Source of the DNA: Nymphaea colorata
Taxonomy: Eukaryota > Streptophyta > Magnoliopsida > Nymphaeales > Nymphaeaceae
DNA: 40,896 bases
NCBI RefSeq assembly: GCF_008831285.2
Contig: NW_022204818.1
Span: 1 to 40,896, forward strand
Direction of reading: 5' to 3'
Below are positions 11,417-22,692 of this stretch, piece by piece. A model generated the notes under the pieces. The model ran no database searches. It was not told the origin of the DNA and was given only the letters and a program-made list of their open reading frames with translations. Made by a program: the position numbers and the translations under genes. Position 1 is the stretch's first letter; every line of letters begins with the position of its first letter.

Positions 11417-12543
11417 GGTCCACAACACAAGTGAAGGCAATGAAATGAAAACCAAACAACTAAGACAATTAAGATGGAATGATGGTTCTGGTTTAATCTT
11501 CTATCCTGAAAGGCATGTCTCTCTTAAGATAGAGGAGATGATGGGGCATGACACTCAACTTGGGTATATGAGAGGTTTTGTGTATTCAATTAATGTACTA
11601 GTAGCTTGGTAATGAAAGGGGCAATATATTACAAGACCAAAGAGGGATTGGGTTAGTTTCTCCTACACTCAGAAAACCAAGAAATATAACAAGAGATGTC
11701 AAGCTTTTAGTTTGAAATAGTTCATAAATCATCCATCAACTCATAAGCTTGAGTGCTCGTGTTGTGCAAATAATATGTCTTTCATTTACTCATAGTACTA
11801 TACAAGCATCAAGATCCATTTCACATAATTGTTGTTGAATCTCTAGAAGGAATCTCTCTCAATTTCCAAAATATGAACATAAAGGAATGGTCCTCAACAT
11901 CTCAGGAAATCAAAAAGAGGAGTAGAATTGACTCCAAAATTACACATCTGCAAAAGACTGTCGCATCCAATTTCTACAAGTTCAGCCATCATGCCTTTCA
12001 TTCCTTGACAGATACCTTTTGATTTTTTTGTTTTTTTTTTCTTTGTTTCGTTCCTTCTTTTGCATTTGGCTTTTTGCCTTTTGATTTCATTTTTCAGGTC
12101 AACCTTCACCTTTGAGGGAATACCTCACCACCCCAAAGGCTACTATGAAGCTCCACCACTTTGGTGGTTATATGTAGTTTTGTCACGTATCCAACCCGCT
12201 TCACCTTACGGGCTTTCAACGATCCAAAAGTTCATAAGTCGTAATCTTCGCGGCATAGACATAAATCACCTATATGCCTACCCGGTACTCTCGATTACCG
12301 ACCTAAAGGAATAACTACACAAGCCCCGAGCCCATCTCTCAACTCTCATTTTGCTACCTGTCAAGATTTTACAGAGCATTATGGCTTCTCTCTTAGAGTA
12401 TTTTCTTGCTAAATCCTTGTAGATGATTAATTAGCAGAGTCAATAGCATCTCCTATTCTTGACTTTCTCAGCTTCATAGGATTTTTTTCTCATTGTTCAT
12501 ACTCAAGATTTTTTGAGTTTTCCTCTTCCATTGATTGACGACA
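11417..12543 (+). repeat. Dispersed repeat, copy B (~1.1 kb)
   Basis: This copy aligns with ~2365-3490. Copy B preserves more of the 5' side (around 'aattaagatggaatgatgg' and 'catgtctctcttaagatag') and contains the same coding-looking block at ~12095-12312 (KGYYEAPPLWWLY, ASPYGLSTIQKF, IDINHLYAYPVLS). The upstream words 'gttgtcacgggctgac' at ~11361 may belong to the same element. At its 3' end the copy runs into the aspartic-protease remnant at ~12544; since copy A is followed by unrelated DNA after the same words, the repeat ends there. The position suggests insertion into, or a rearrangement joining it to, the protease gene. Family not recognised. Confidence 0.62.
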
Positions 12544-13330
12544 AAGGGTCCCTTGCTCTCGAAAGATTTTGGTTTGAGGTTGGCACTGATGGCACCATCA
12601 AGCTTCCGACAATCGCCTTTGGTTGCATTCATAAAGAAAATAGTGTTGAATCCGAAAATCTTGTACATCCTAGTCTTGTTGGCCTCAGGCCAGGATCTCT
12701 TTCACTTGTTAGTCACAACGGCTTCTTTATTAACCATAAATTTGCTTACAGTCTTCCTCTCCATAGCAAGAAAAATAATGTCATTGAGTAGATCAAATTC
12801 TGTGAGGAGGTCGTGTTCTTCGGAACCCAAGAGGTTCAACAGGTGCCAATGGAAGCAAATGCAGCTCAAGGCACTTTCTATACATTCACACTAGATTACA
12901 TAAATGTGGGGAACAACAGACTCACAATATAGTTTGGAGGTGCACAGACGGCAACATGGTTGGGATATGCTGGATCAATTATGATAGACTCAGGTGCCAC
13001 ACTGACTATCTTGCCAAAGATGTGTATGATCAAGTGGCAAACGCGGTGACTAATGTCAGAAACCATAAACGCTTCTATCATCCTAACCAAGATTACAAGT
13101 GTTAAAATGTAGAGAATAATGGTGATCCATATTAAATATTGCTGGAGATGACCTTTCATTCCACCAACGCAGACTTGAAGCTGCCACCTTCAAATATCTT
13201 TTGGATGTATAGAAGTGCGACAGCTAGCTTAGCAATTTTTGGGAATGTTTTCCAGCAGAACATGCATGCGAAATATGATTTGGGTAGGGGCTGCTTTCTT
13301 TTGCACCAATTGAATGTACTCAGGGCTAAA
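12544..13330 (+). pseudogene. 3' half of a nepenthesin-type aspartic protease (dead)
   Basis: The frame from 12544 to 12789 reads like the middle of plant A1 aspartic proteases: LPTIAFGCIHKENSVESENL, LVGLRPGSLSLVS and HKFAYSLPLHS (family: AFGCG..N, GLVGLGRGPLSLVSQ, KFSYCLPP). Downstream, broken frames give VGNNRLTI, the second active-site region MIDSGATLTILPK (DSG intact, ~12980-13015), and a C-terminal segment ending near 'tttgcaccaattgaatgt' that corresponds to SFAPIEC. Stops and shifts occur at 12788, ~12930, ~13040 and ~13100. The N-terminal half with the first active-site Asp is missing, replaced by dispersed repeat copy B. A TA microsatellite follows immediately. It is a relative of the fuller pseudogene at 22693-24025. 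Confidence 0.85.
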
Positions 13331-13335
13331 GGTGT

Positions 13336-13344
<9 letters not shown>

Positions 13345-13430
<86 letters not shown>
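13345..13430. repeat. (TA)n microsatellite, ~86 bp
   Basis: A long TA run with a single phase slip (taatat) at ~13401, preceded by catacatacata. It directly follows the protease remnant. Tyr/Ile frames on both strands here are repeat translation. Confidence 0.93.
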
Positions 13431-13991
13431 TTCATGATGATCTACGTGGTTCTCTGTACTAGTCTACAATTGGCAGCATTGGACGCTGCTTATGTTTTAT
13501 GTCCTGATTGTCATGTGGTTGATTGTGTTACTTTTTCATGTTGAATAAATATATGTATCTTTTTTCAAAGATGCATTCCCCTTTGTTTAAGTTTAAAGCT
13601 TAACTTAGATATGTCTGCACAAGTATGGACATTAACTATGGCTTTAACTCGACAGTCGCTAATACTGGATTTCTGTCGCTAATAAGTAATCGCGACGGTC
13701 AAAACTACAACAACACAAGTCCTGTGGCCCAAACGATGACCGATGAAAATGGCCATCGTGTCTTAGTTGTGTTTGTTGCGACATTAGTTGCTTTAAGTTA
13801 GCATAATGGCCATAGCATGTGCCTACACCTTATTGCAACTTTGACGATGGAATTTTCGGTCCCATAACACAATGTGTTCTGTGACGGTTATATAAATCGC
13901 TTAACTTCACAATGTCTTTTAACTTTGCAACTAAAAATGCTAACCTTCCATCAACAATGATGGCTGTTGTAGCTTGCACAGTGTACTGGCT
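13431..13991. other. Unassigned DNA with GTCGCTAAT motifs
   Basis: No gene seen. At ~13650-13700 the words 'cgacagtcgctaat', 'tgtcgctaataagtaatcgcgacgg' occur, forming a GTCGC...GCGAC inverted pattern. Subterminal regions of plant CACTA transposons often have such motifs, but no CACTA terminus or transposase is visible. Confidence 0.3.
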
Positions 13992-14142
13992 AGCGACATA
14001 TTTTCGAGTCCCTTACACATGTTTGGAACGGATTTAGTACACAGCGACATATTCTAGAGTCCTTGACACATGTATGGGACAGATTTAGTACACAACGACA
14101 TGTTTTCAAGTTGCTGACACAAGTTTGGAACAGATTTTGGGA
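13992..14142 (+). repeat. Three-copy tandem repeat, 51-bp unit
   Basis: Three adjacent units start at 13992, 14043 and 14094, each beginning agcgacat or aacgacat, followed by a ttttcgagt-type word, then ttgacaca-gtttgg-acagattt. Spacing is exactly 51 bases both times. No reading frame crosses it. The gcgac core links it to the GTCGC motifs just upstream, so both may be the subterminal repeats of one DNA transposon. Confidence 0.85.
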
Positions 14143-15169
14143 TCAATGAAGAATATTAAACGAGTGCATGTGTAGCTAAAATTTGGAACATATAGTACCT
14201 GATCAGCATTTAATTCATTAGAAGAGTAATTTTTTTGTTAATTGAAATGCAGTAACGTTTCTTGAAATAAGAATATGGTGCTTTCATATATATATTTTTT
14301 AAAAAAGCAGAATATTATTCTTAACAAGTTCCATCTAAGAGAATATAAAAGTCTCAGCGCAGGTTACACAAAAGACTTTACCTCCAGAAAATTTTAAGCT
14401 TCAATAGTCTTATATGTACTCTTTTTCATAAGGTCATACAAAGAGATCAGGTTACTCCGAGAAGAGTAGCATAACTGGTTAAGAGTTTGGTGAAAGTCAG
14501 GTAGTCAGTTCCAATACCATGACCATTATTCTCATGAACCATAAAGGTTCGCAGGAGCTACTCCTAAACTGAATGGAGTGAGCATAAATTCACCTGGTTT
14601 TGATGTTTCTCTAGACCCTGGGGTAAAGGGGACGAGTAGAGCTTCTGCCCCTCATGCATGCAGGCGGCAGGTTCACTCTCGCTCACCCGTAACAAAGAAG
14701 GGTTTTCTCCACTAGCAAGAGGTCCACTAAAATGTCATGCATTTGAGAACAGTGTTTGTAAAAGTTGGCCTGAATTAATTTAAGTCAATTTGAATTGTTT
14801 GGCAAACCTATTTTATTCAGTGGCTGTTGCCCCGTGTTGTTATTTAATTATCTTTAAATACTTTTAAGATTTTTTCTTTTCTATTTTTCACTTGGTTTTT
14901 TTAAATCTAGTGTACTGATTTGTCTTACCGACAGCCTTTTGTTTCTCTTTGGGTTTCGATTCTGATTCCGATTGTTATAAACATTTATTAGAAACAAATG
15001 TTCTATAGAATGGATTCATTTCACTATTACCCAAATAAATATATATTGTTGAAGGTTCCACACTGCATTCAATTATCAAACAAGTAATCTACTTAATTTA
15101 CTATTAATTTTAAATGTGCATTTGTCAGTATCGATTGAAGAAATCAACGAGCGACATCCCATGACAATG
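14143..15169. other. Unassigned AT-rich DNA
   Basis: No coding, RNA or transposon feature was recognised. The only GC-richer piece is at ~14600-14700; it has no open frame worth noting. Confidence 0.35.
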
Positions 15170-16200
15170 CTGGTGGCCAAAGTTCAGTTTCTCCTCCTCC
15201 ACCACCCTTCTCTCCTCATTCTTCTTGACTTTTATTTGAATCCCTTGAATATTCAGGAATGACCCGGCCAATCCAGTTTTCAGTCGACCTGATCGGATCA
15301 TATGAAAATCCCATCACAGGATCTGTAATGGCCCACCAAGCAGGAAAGTTGCCATGATCTTTGAGAAAATTGATTTCTCACTACATGGATAAGCTCGCCC
15401 TAACCTGTCAACTTGTAACCTCAGCCTCATCTTTAGGGCTGTACCCAAATTTTTTGACTGAACATTGCTTGAGTCACCGATCTGAGTTCGATAGTGCCCA
15501 TTTGCACTATGATGTGACTGGAACTGAGTCCAGCTTTATCACAATATAATTTTTGACTAACTCTTATGGGTAAGGTGCACACCGACCCACCCTTAGCTCC
15601 GCTACTGCCTTTCTTCCAACATAGTCCCCTCACTAAATGTTACAATGTCAGCTGGTGTCTAGACATTAGTGACATAGACAGTGGATTAAATTATTTAGTT
15701 AATTACCTATTTGACATTTCAATAAAGCGAGGGGCTCCCTCGGCAGTTTCCCAGCAAAAAATTACCTACTTGATATCACAAGCAGTGGCTGCCGGATGGG
15801 CATGCAGACCAATTACATTATTATACTTGAACATATATTTAGGTACGGGAAAACTATATATGTTACACTTATAACGTGATAACTCGATTGCAAGATAATC
15901 TAAGCAAGGTTATCATTTGAGAGCAAAGTGCTATACTAGTGCAACTAGGGTGGAAGCGCTATGCCAGTTGATGGACATTTGGCTCTACTCACATGGGCAT
16001 GGGCATTATGGGAAGCCGGATTTCAGTTTTCACTCAAACTGAAACTTGAAACTGGTTATGTTTACACCCTATGTATAAAAAATTGTACATAATAAGTAAA
16101 AAATAAAAATAAATTTTTAGAAGGAGAAAAAGGGTTTACGAAAAAGTAAAAATCCCAAAATATACACTTCTTTACAAAAAAAAAGTCAAAAATACCCTAT
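15170..16200 (+). repeat. Segment duplication S, copy 1
   Basis: This non-coding segment recurs at ~19690-21110 and in shorter form at ~27820-28205. Shared landmarks in order are 'cttttatttgaatccc', 'cagtcgacctg.tcggatc', 'aaaattgatttctca', 'gcactatgatgtgac', 'gacatagacagtggatt', 'gattgcaagataatctaag', 'agttgatggacatttggc' and (with the 27.8 kb copy) 'aaaatatacacttcttta'. The 66- to 102-codon frames inside it are not shared between copies and so are not coding. It lies downstream of one protease remnant, as copy 2 lies upstream of the other. Confidence 0.75.
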
Positions 16201-19009
16201 TCTTTTTTTTCCCCTTTGGTATACATTTGTGTGTACAACCTTGTGCATGTAACTCAATATTAATATATGTTATTGTATCTTCTGGTGAAAGATTTGGATC
16301 ATTCCCAATGAAGTCTTCTTTCCTAATGCACTTTTAATTTCCACCATTTATTGCAAACCTTCTGAAGGGAGATTTTTAGCTATCGTGAAGGCTTTCCGGC
16401 TGTCGGATTGGTTCCTCGCTTGTGCTATACTGCTTGTTCTCTATTTCCTTTTGTTTTTTCATTACTCTTTAGTTTCATTTAATCAAACTCTCTCTCTCTC
16501 TCTCTCTCCTGTGTGTTCCTGTGAATATATATATTTATACATATAAGATGATAAAAAAGCATACCACTTAGGTAAGGGACAGAAGCTAGGCCGATTAATT
16601 TTTTTTTTTCGTAATTTAGCAGTATCTTCAAATTTATTTGCTGATACACATACATTAAGTGAGTTATTTTTAATTTTATTAATATACCATAATAATTAAA
16701 AAAGAAATGGTTCTTATAAATTAAAATTTTAATAGTAGAAAAAAACACTTTTTTTTATAAAAGTAATTTGAACTTGAAGATTATTTAGATTAAATTAGTG
16801 TTTATAATGAACAAATTAGGAGATTCACATTTTGTTCAAAACACTTTTTGACACAAATATAAGAGGTTGTTGGTTTTTGTTTGTGACCGAAGTAGTGCGT
16901 GTGTATATATATGTATAGTTTTCAATGACATTGCTATCTCTTTTATAAGGACCGTGGTGTACGTACTGTGAATAGCATTAAAATAGGGAAGGGGAAGTTG
17001 GTCGGTCAAACCAAGGCATCTTTCATATGTGATTTCATTAGCATATCAGTCTTCTATATGCTTTTGTGGTGATGCTGATCTGTGTTGAAGTCGATGATAT
17101 ATGTGAGAGACTTCCTACATAAAAAAGGGACAAAAGTTGTGGAAACTCGTTCTTCTGCTATTTAGCACTTTTTGAATCATAAGAAAAAACGGTCAACTGC
17201 CTCTGATGTAACAGATTTCGATTTTTCTTGTTGTCATGGTATTCATAATTCATGTTCTTCCATAGCCACCATATTGCCATGGGAACACAATCTTCCAACT
17301 TCACATAAGTATTTTGATTCGAGCCTTTTTATTCCACCTCCACGTCTGCGTCCCTGCCACCAAGTCTGGAACTTTAATATCAACGATGATAGAACTGTCA
17401 TATCATGTAAACTAATGGTTCCTATTCAACAGGGTGGTCCCTCCCTTTTTGACTTGTCTACCACCGAAAGTGAAAATGTGGTGAAGAAAGAAACAAAGAA
17501 ACAGCTCCATGTCATTTGAGTTCTCTTGCATGTATAGAGATAGAGAGAGAGAGGGACAGAGAAAGAGATGGGTATTACATGTTTATTCTTAATTTAAATA
17601 GTAATCCGCACTGGCGAGTGGGAGAGAGAGATGAGCTTATGGGCGCCCCCAAGTAATTTTATAGGAAATAAGTAGTTTTATAGCAAATGAAACATGGATT
17701 AAACAATGCGTCGACCTGTTAAGCCCAAAGAAAAAAGACACAAAAATACAATTGGCCTCATAGTTGGCTCATTTTTTGAAATTATTGGGTTGTACAAAAG
17801 GGTAGATTGATATGGTAGAAACTTTTGGTAAAATGGATTTAGGTTGAAGATTCATGACTTACCCATTGAGTAACTTTGGCACTAGATATTTCCAAAATGA
17901 GTACTACCATGTCCGGATTCAATAGATATGTTGTTATTCCAGGCTTCCTTATCCTTTTAAGGGAAGGTCTATGGTAAAGAAAATCCAATGCCTTTTTGGC
18001 CCACTTTTTGAAATTGCAAACAAAAGCAAGATCTAGAAACGAAATGTTTTTTCTTTCTTTGTCCATCCTTTCTCACTTTTCTCCTTTCCCTTTCCGTTCT
18101 AGCCATCATCCAAAGCATTTGGATGATGAACTTTTGCCAACCAAACATATTTTCAAAAATGTGGACTAGTGTGTGGGTTTTTTAAAGTAGTTTTTTTGCA
18201 GGAAGGAGGCCACAAGGGTTCTACCCATCTGATGGAGGTGCTCATAAAAATCAGTACCGCCTTTAAAAGGTGACCATAAGTCCATAACACCTGTTGAGAG
18301 CAGCTAGCAGGAGTAGAGGCAGGTATAGGTTAAGTGTCGCTATACTGATGCATAATTTTTTTTGTACGTCAATATGGTTAATGATTAAAATAACTTTAAT
18401 TCACATTAAAAAAAATTATAAGGACAAAATTGAAAATAGAAAAAAGTAAAAAGACTAAGGAGAATATTTTTAATAAATTACCAAAATATTCTTCTCTCCT
18501 TTGATGGACACATAACTTTCTATCGTTAAGTATTGGTAATTACATAAATTTTAAAAGCTTTTTATTTTTATATTAATATTTTTGAACAAATTTTCTCATT
18601 CTTTAAAAATTGAAAAATTTATACCTAGTGTCCTTTATCTAGAACTTTGATCTTCTGTCTGGGCTCCTAACCCCCTATGCCGAAGATAATTGAATAAAGC
18701 AGTTAAGTGGGATTGCTGCTGGCTGCCCATAGGTCTGATATGTAGACCAGCAAGCGCGAAATATTGCAGATAAAACTTTCTCTTAATGGCTTCACTCATT
18801 TACATGGAAGTCAAGGTTGGCGCCTTCTTGACTTTGTGCTTCATCACGTCCTGCCATGGTCGGCTTGTTCTTTCAACATCAACCACGAGTCAAAGCCGAC
18901 CATTGTCTGAAACCCAGAGCCATGTGTAGGGGCCAGCTGCAATCATAAAGGCCGTGGAGGATCAATTGTCAGTAAATGATCGCCATGAGCCAGACCCGAC
19001 TAGCATTCA
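16201..19009. other. Unassigned AT-rich DNA with short simple repeats
   Basis: A (TC)n run occupies about 16488-16509 and short GA runs lie near 17540-17630. The plus strand at 17172-17519 is open for 115 codons (WNFNINDDRTVISCKL in its middle, stop TGA at 17517-17519), but there is no in-frame ATG near its beginning, no family match, and its neighbours are AT-rich non-coding DNA. It might be a fragment of a transposon gene or chance. I see nothing else in this stretch. Confidence 0.35.
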
Positions 19010-19384
19010 GTCGACCTTATTTTTTGTGTTAAGACTGAACCAATTAAAAAAATAAGAACAATCTATAGAGATCTTCCCTAGCATCAGGTGAGCAAGAGGG
19101 GTATTTCATACTACCGCTCAACAAGATGGCCGAAACCTTAGCCTACCTCCGTTTCCCTAGAGCCTATTCTGTATCAGGTGTCCCACAATTTCAGGTTCAT
19201 TCAAATTCAACAGAATCGTTTCTATGATGGTAAATCCTAAACAAGATGTACTTGTTTCAGCATCAGAAATAATTGTGCAAAGGTCATCTATAGACATAGA
19301 TAATGTCTGTTACTTGTAGGGTCAGGTTAGACATCTTCCCAGATAGAAAGCATACTAGAAGCATCAAACAAAGCAATTTAGAGG

Positions 19385-19475
<91 letters not shown>

Positions 19476-21625
19476 TGTGTATTGAAATCACAGCTGTTTC
19501 TATGCTTGGATGGTTATTTTGTGTTGTTAAAAACTGCCATAAAAGTTCTGTTCCATTATTGAAAACCATGGTAAAGCAATTGATCATTGCAAATGCATCT
19601 TTTGCAATGGTTTTTATCGACACCAAACAAAAAAATAATCATCCAGCTGTAGAGTTCGTCTTAATTGGACACAAAGGCCAGTTCAAAGAGAAAAAAAATA
19701 GACCAACTTTTATTTGAATCCCTTTAATCACCCATTTTAATCGTTAAACATGTTTAAAGTATGATGACATTCGTCTATTTTCCAGTCAACCTTCTAGAAT
19801 AGATGGATCATATGAATATCCCATCAAAAAATTGATTTCTCATGACACGAATAAGCTCATGCTAACCCACCAACTTGTGATCTCAACCCGTTTTTTAGTG
19901 GCGGAGCCAAGACTTTTTGGCTGGAGGGCACGTGAGTCACATCAAACATGGGCACTATGATGTGACAGCAACCGGGTTCAGCATCATCACAATATATTTT
20001 TGACTGACTGGTATAGGCAATGGTGCACAGCAACCCACACTTAGCTTCAATACTTTCCCTCTTACAGCATGTTCAATGCTTACTGTGGTTACCTAAGGGA
20101 TTCATTAAGATGTCTCTGTTCTTGATCAATTTGTGATTGGAATTCTTCAACACAAGAATATTCAAACGTTATTACTTAGCATTGCTTGGATTTTGGAGAA
20201 GGGTGCAGAAACACAAAAGGTTGCATGCAATCCCTAGTAAATGACGCAAGAACTTGTTACATTACTAGCTAATGTCACCAGCCACTACAAGTCCCCCCCG
20301 GCACAATGTTCCAATCTTGGTGTCTGTAAATTATGACATAGACAGTGGATTAATTACTCCCATTTATATATTTAATTACCTATTTGATGTCTCATGAATA
20401 GAACGAGGATCTCCCACGACAGTTTCTGAGCGCAAAAAAAACCTATTTGATGTCACAAGCAGCCGCTGCCGGAAGTTCATGCAGTGCAATTACATTATTA
20501 TACAAGAATTTGTTTTAGGTACTGGAAAACTATATATTTTAAACTTAGAACATGATAACTCCTCAACTTGATTGCAAGATAATCTAAGCAAGGTTATAAT
20601 CAATCACCAAAATATGGAGTACATCACTAACTTATGGAGTTTGGTGCATGTTGGATGGAGAGTCTATGCTTCATGCCTTGAAACTAATTAGAGTCCAAAA
20701 ATCACCAAAATGGATTTCAGCGAGAGAACAAGCTGAAGAAAAATAGATCCCTAAAGGGGTAGTGGCAAATCCAAAAATTTCTGGCTAAGGTGCAATATTA
20801 GTTTAATTTTCAACTTTAAGGTATATAAAAAGTTTTAAAAACTAGTATCAATGACAGGTAAGAGAAATTGCTTACAATATCCGCAATGTGGCTCCAATAT
20901 TGTTAAAGAGTCATTTGACAGCAGGGACACTCATAAAATTTTCAAAATAAGAACAACCCCTAAGTAGGTAGACGGAAAGGGGGATGCTTAGCAGAAGTCT
21001 AACCGAGCGCGAGTGATGGTGGTGCTACATTTCTATACTGCAACTGGAGTGGAAGCACTATACTAGTTGATGGATATTTGGCCCCACTCACAGGCATCGA
21101 TGCGGCCGTGGGCTTGAGGGTAAGGGGAAAGAGGGAGCTTCTGGCTTTCTCTAAGATTGTGGGGTGACCTCCTGCTCATCTAAAATTAGAGTCCTAAATA
21201 TGTTATGTTATTTTTTAGGAAATGGGCCGGCACAAGCTGGTACAATTCAAATAGGTTGATTCAAACCAATTTTCACAGATGAAATGAAAAAAATATATTA
21301 TAAAATAGATAAAAGAAATCCCCAAATTATAAAGAACCGCACACAAACAATAATATATAGAAGCAAAAAAGAGAAGGAGAATGATGTCAAAAGATGACTA
21401 CACGCTATTATAGATAGCCTGGCCCGAGAGAATGGCCACGAACAAACAAATGGTCGACCGCTCTTTTAGGGGGCATTTGATGGTTTGGAATTTTGATTTA
21501 AGAATGAAATGCAAGTCCAACTTCAACTCAAACATGAAACCTTTTACAGTCTTGAGAGTGGATAAACATCACTCAACGCAAGAGCGGTCAACTCAAAACA
21601 GCCATGTAATGCCAGCCAATTACTG

Positions 21626-21640
<15 letters not shown>
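19010..21640 (+). repeat. Segment duplication S, copy 2 (longest)
   Basis: The 5' part (~19010-19700) matches ~27330-27830: 'gttaagac.gaaccaatta', 'atagagatcttccct', 'caggttcattcaaattcaa', 'gatggtttttatc.acac.aaacaaaaaaata'. The central part (~19690-21100) matches copy 1 at 15170-16040. The 3' part (~21500-21630) matches ~28490-28600: 'agtcttgagagtggataaa' against 'agtcttaagattggataaa'. An interior piece at ~20080-20150 (upstream of 'gtgtctctg') also resembles ~22370-22440, just before the second protease. It is interrupted by the TA/TG microsatellite at 19388-19474. Confidence 0.72.
19388..19474. repeat. Compound (TA)n(GT)n microsatellite
   Basis: About 47 bases of alternating TA pass directly into about 40 bases of alternating GT. 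Frames through it are Tyr-Ile, Cys-Val or Thr-His repeats and not genes. Copy 3 of the surrounding segment lacks it at this place and has its own TA run elsewhere. Confidence 0.93.

Positions 21641-21678
<38 letters not shown>
21629..21678. repeat. (TA)n microsatellite
   Basis: Two TA runs separated by a single G (tatatgtatata) at the 3' edge of segment copy 2. Confidence 0.92.
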
Positions 21679-21679
<1 letters not shown>

Positions 21680-22692
21680 CTGGCCATATTCACATTCACC
21701 CACTTAACGGTTGAGAGAAAGGTGAAGAAAAAAAAAGTATAAACTAATACTAGATGACAAAAATACCCACTACTTTTTTTTCTTTAGTTTTCTCTCGTCT
21801 ATTCATTATAATGAGTCAAATAGTCCTTATGAACGAGTAGAGTTACATTGAATAATCAGAGTCACCATTTAATTTTTTGCTATATATATAAAAATATAAA
21901 AGAGGCATATGATATGGCCAAAATGGACATAGCATACATGCAACCCTCACTGCATGAGCCTCTGCCCCATGAACTATCACCAGATGAGAGCCCATAATAT
22001 CGTGGGGTGGAAAGACATTTGTATATATATATGTATGAGAGAGATCGTAAGGGAGAAAGATTTTCCAATCACTTCAAGGTTCACGGTTTAAGGAGGTCAA
22101 TGGACAGGTTTTGGAGCAGGGACTACCATGCGTTACAGGGACAGAGCCAAAAAATTTTCATGAGAAGGGCCGAATTAATGTTTCTAAATTTTGACTACGA
22201 TCAAAATATCATTTTTCAAAATTTTTATATAGGACAAGTGAAATTTACTAAAATTTACATATAATTTTTTTTAAAAAAAATTGAGGTGGGGCCAGGGCCA
22301 TGCGAGCCTCCCTTGGCTCCACCCCTGATGCCTAAAAAAATTTTCAAACACCACTAGGACAATCTCTTCTTCCAACGTATACAACAGTTATTGTGGTCAC
22401 CTTAAGTAATACGTTAAAGTGTCTGCAGCCTTCCTTTTGTGTTTGAAAGTCTTCAAATGTTTGTGATTGTTATACCTAAGCTTAACAATTGGAAGATGCT
22501 ACCACTTTTCTCCATTGTGATGGTTACTGGTTACACAAAGGAATACGTAACTCAGTTCAGCCACATGTCTTTTTTTTTGTGCATAATTTTCAAATCCAAA
22601 TCCTTCCCTTCATCAGTGGCCACCATAACTATGACTTCCATTATAAATATCAACACATTTCTCCTTAGTACCGCAACCATTTAGTCCTCGCC
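21679..22692. promoter_or_regulatory. Upstream region of the protease pseudogene
   Basis: No gene is supported. The piece at ~22370-22470 is a partial copy of ~20080-20160 (ttattgtggtcaccttaag against ttactgtggttacctaagg). Just before the protease start, 'cattataaatatcaacacat' at ~22637 offers a TATA-like element about 50 bases upstream of the ATG, a plausible core promoter of the former gene; this is inferred from composition and position only. Confidence 0.4.

Noticed and set aside
13229-13462. Long Tyr-Ile frames on both strands
   Set aside because: They are translations of the TA microsatellite, open in several frames at once.
15361-15874. Open frames of 62-102 codons as genes
   Set aside because: The homologous stretch at 19.8-20.5 kb does not keep the frames open.
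19303-19717. Frames rich in Cys-Val or Thr-His
   Set aside because: They run through the (TA)n(GT)n microsatellite; only their ends are non-repetitive and these show no motif.
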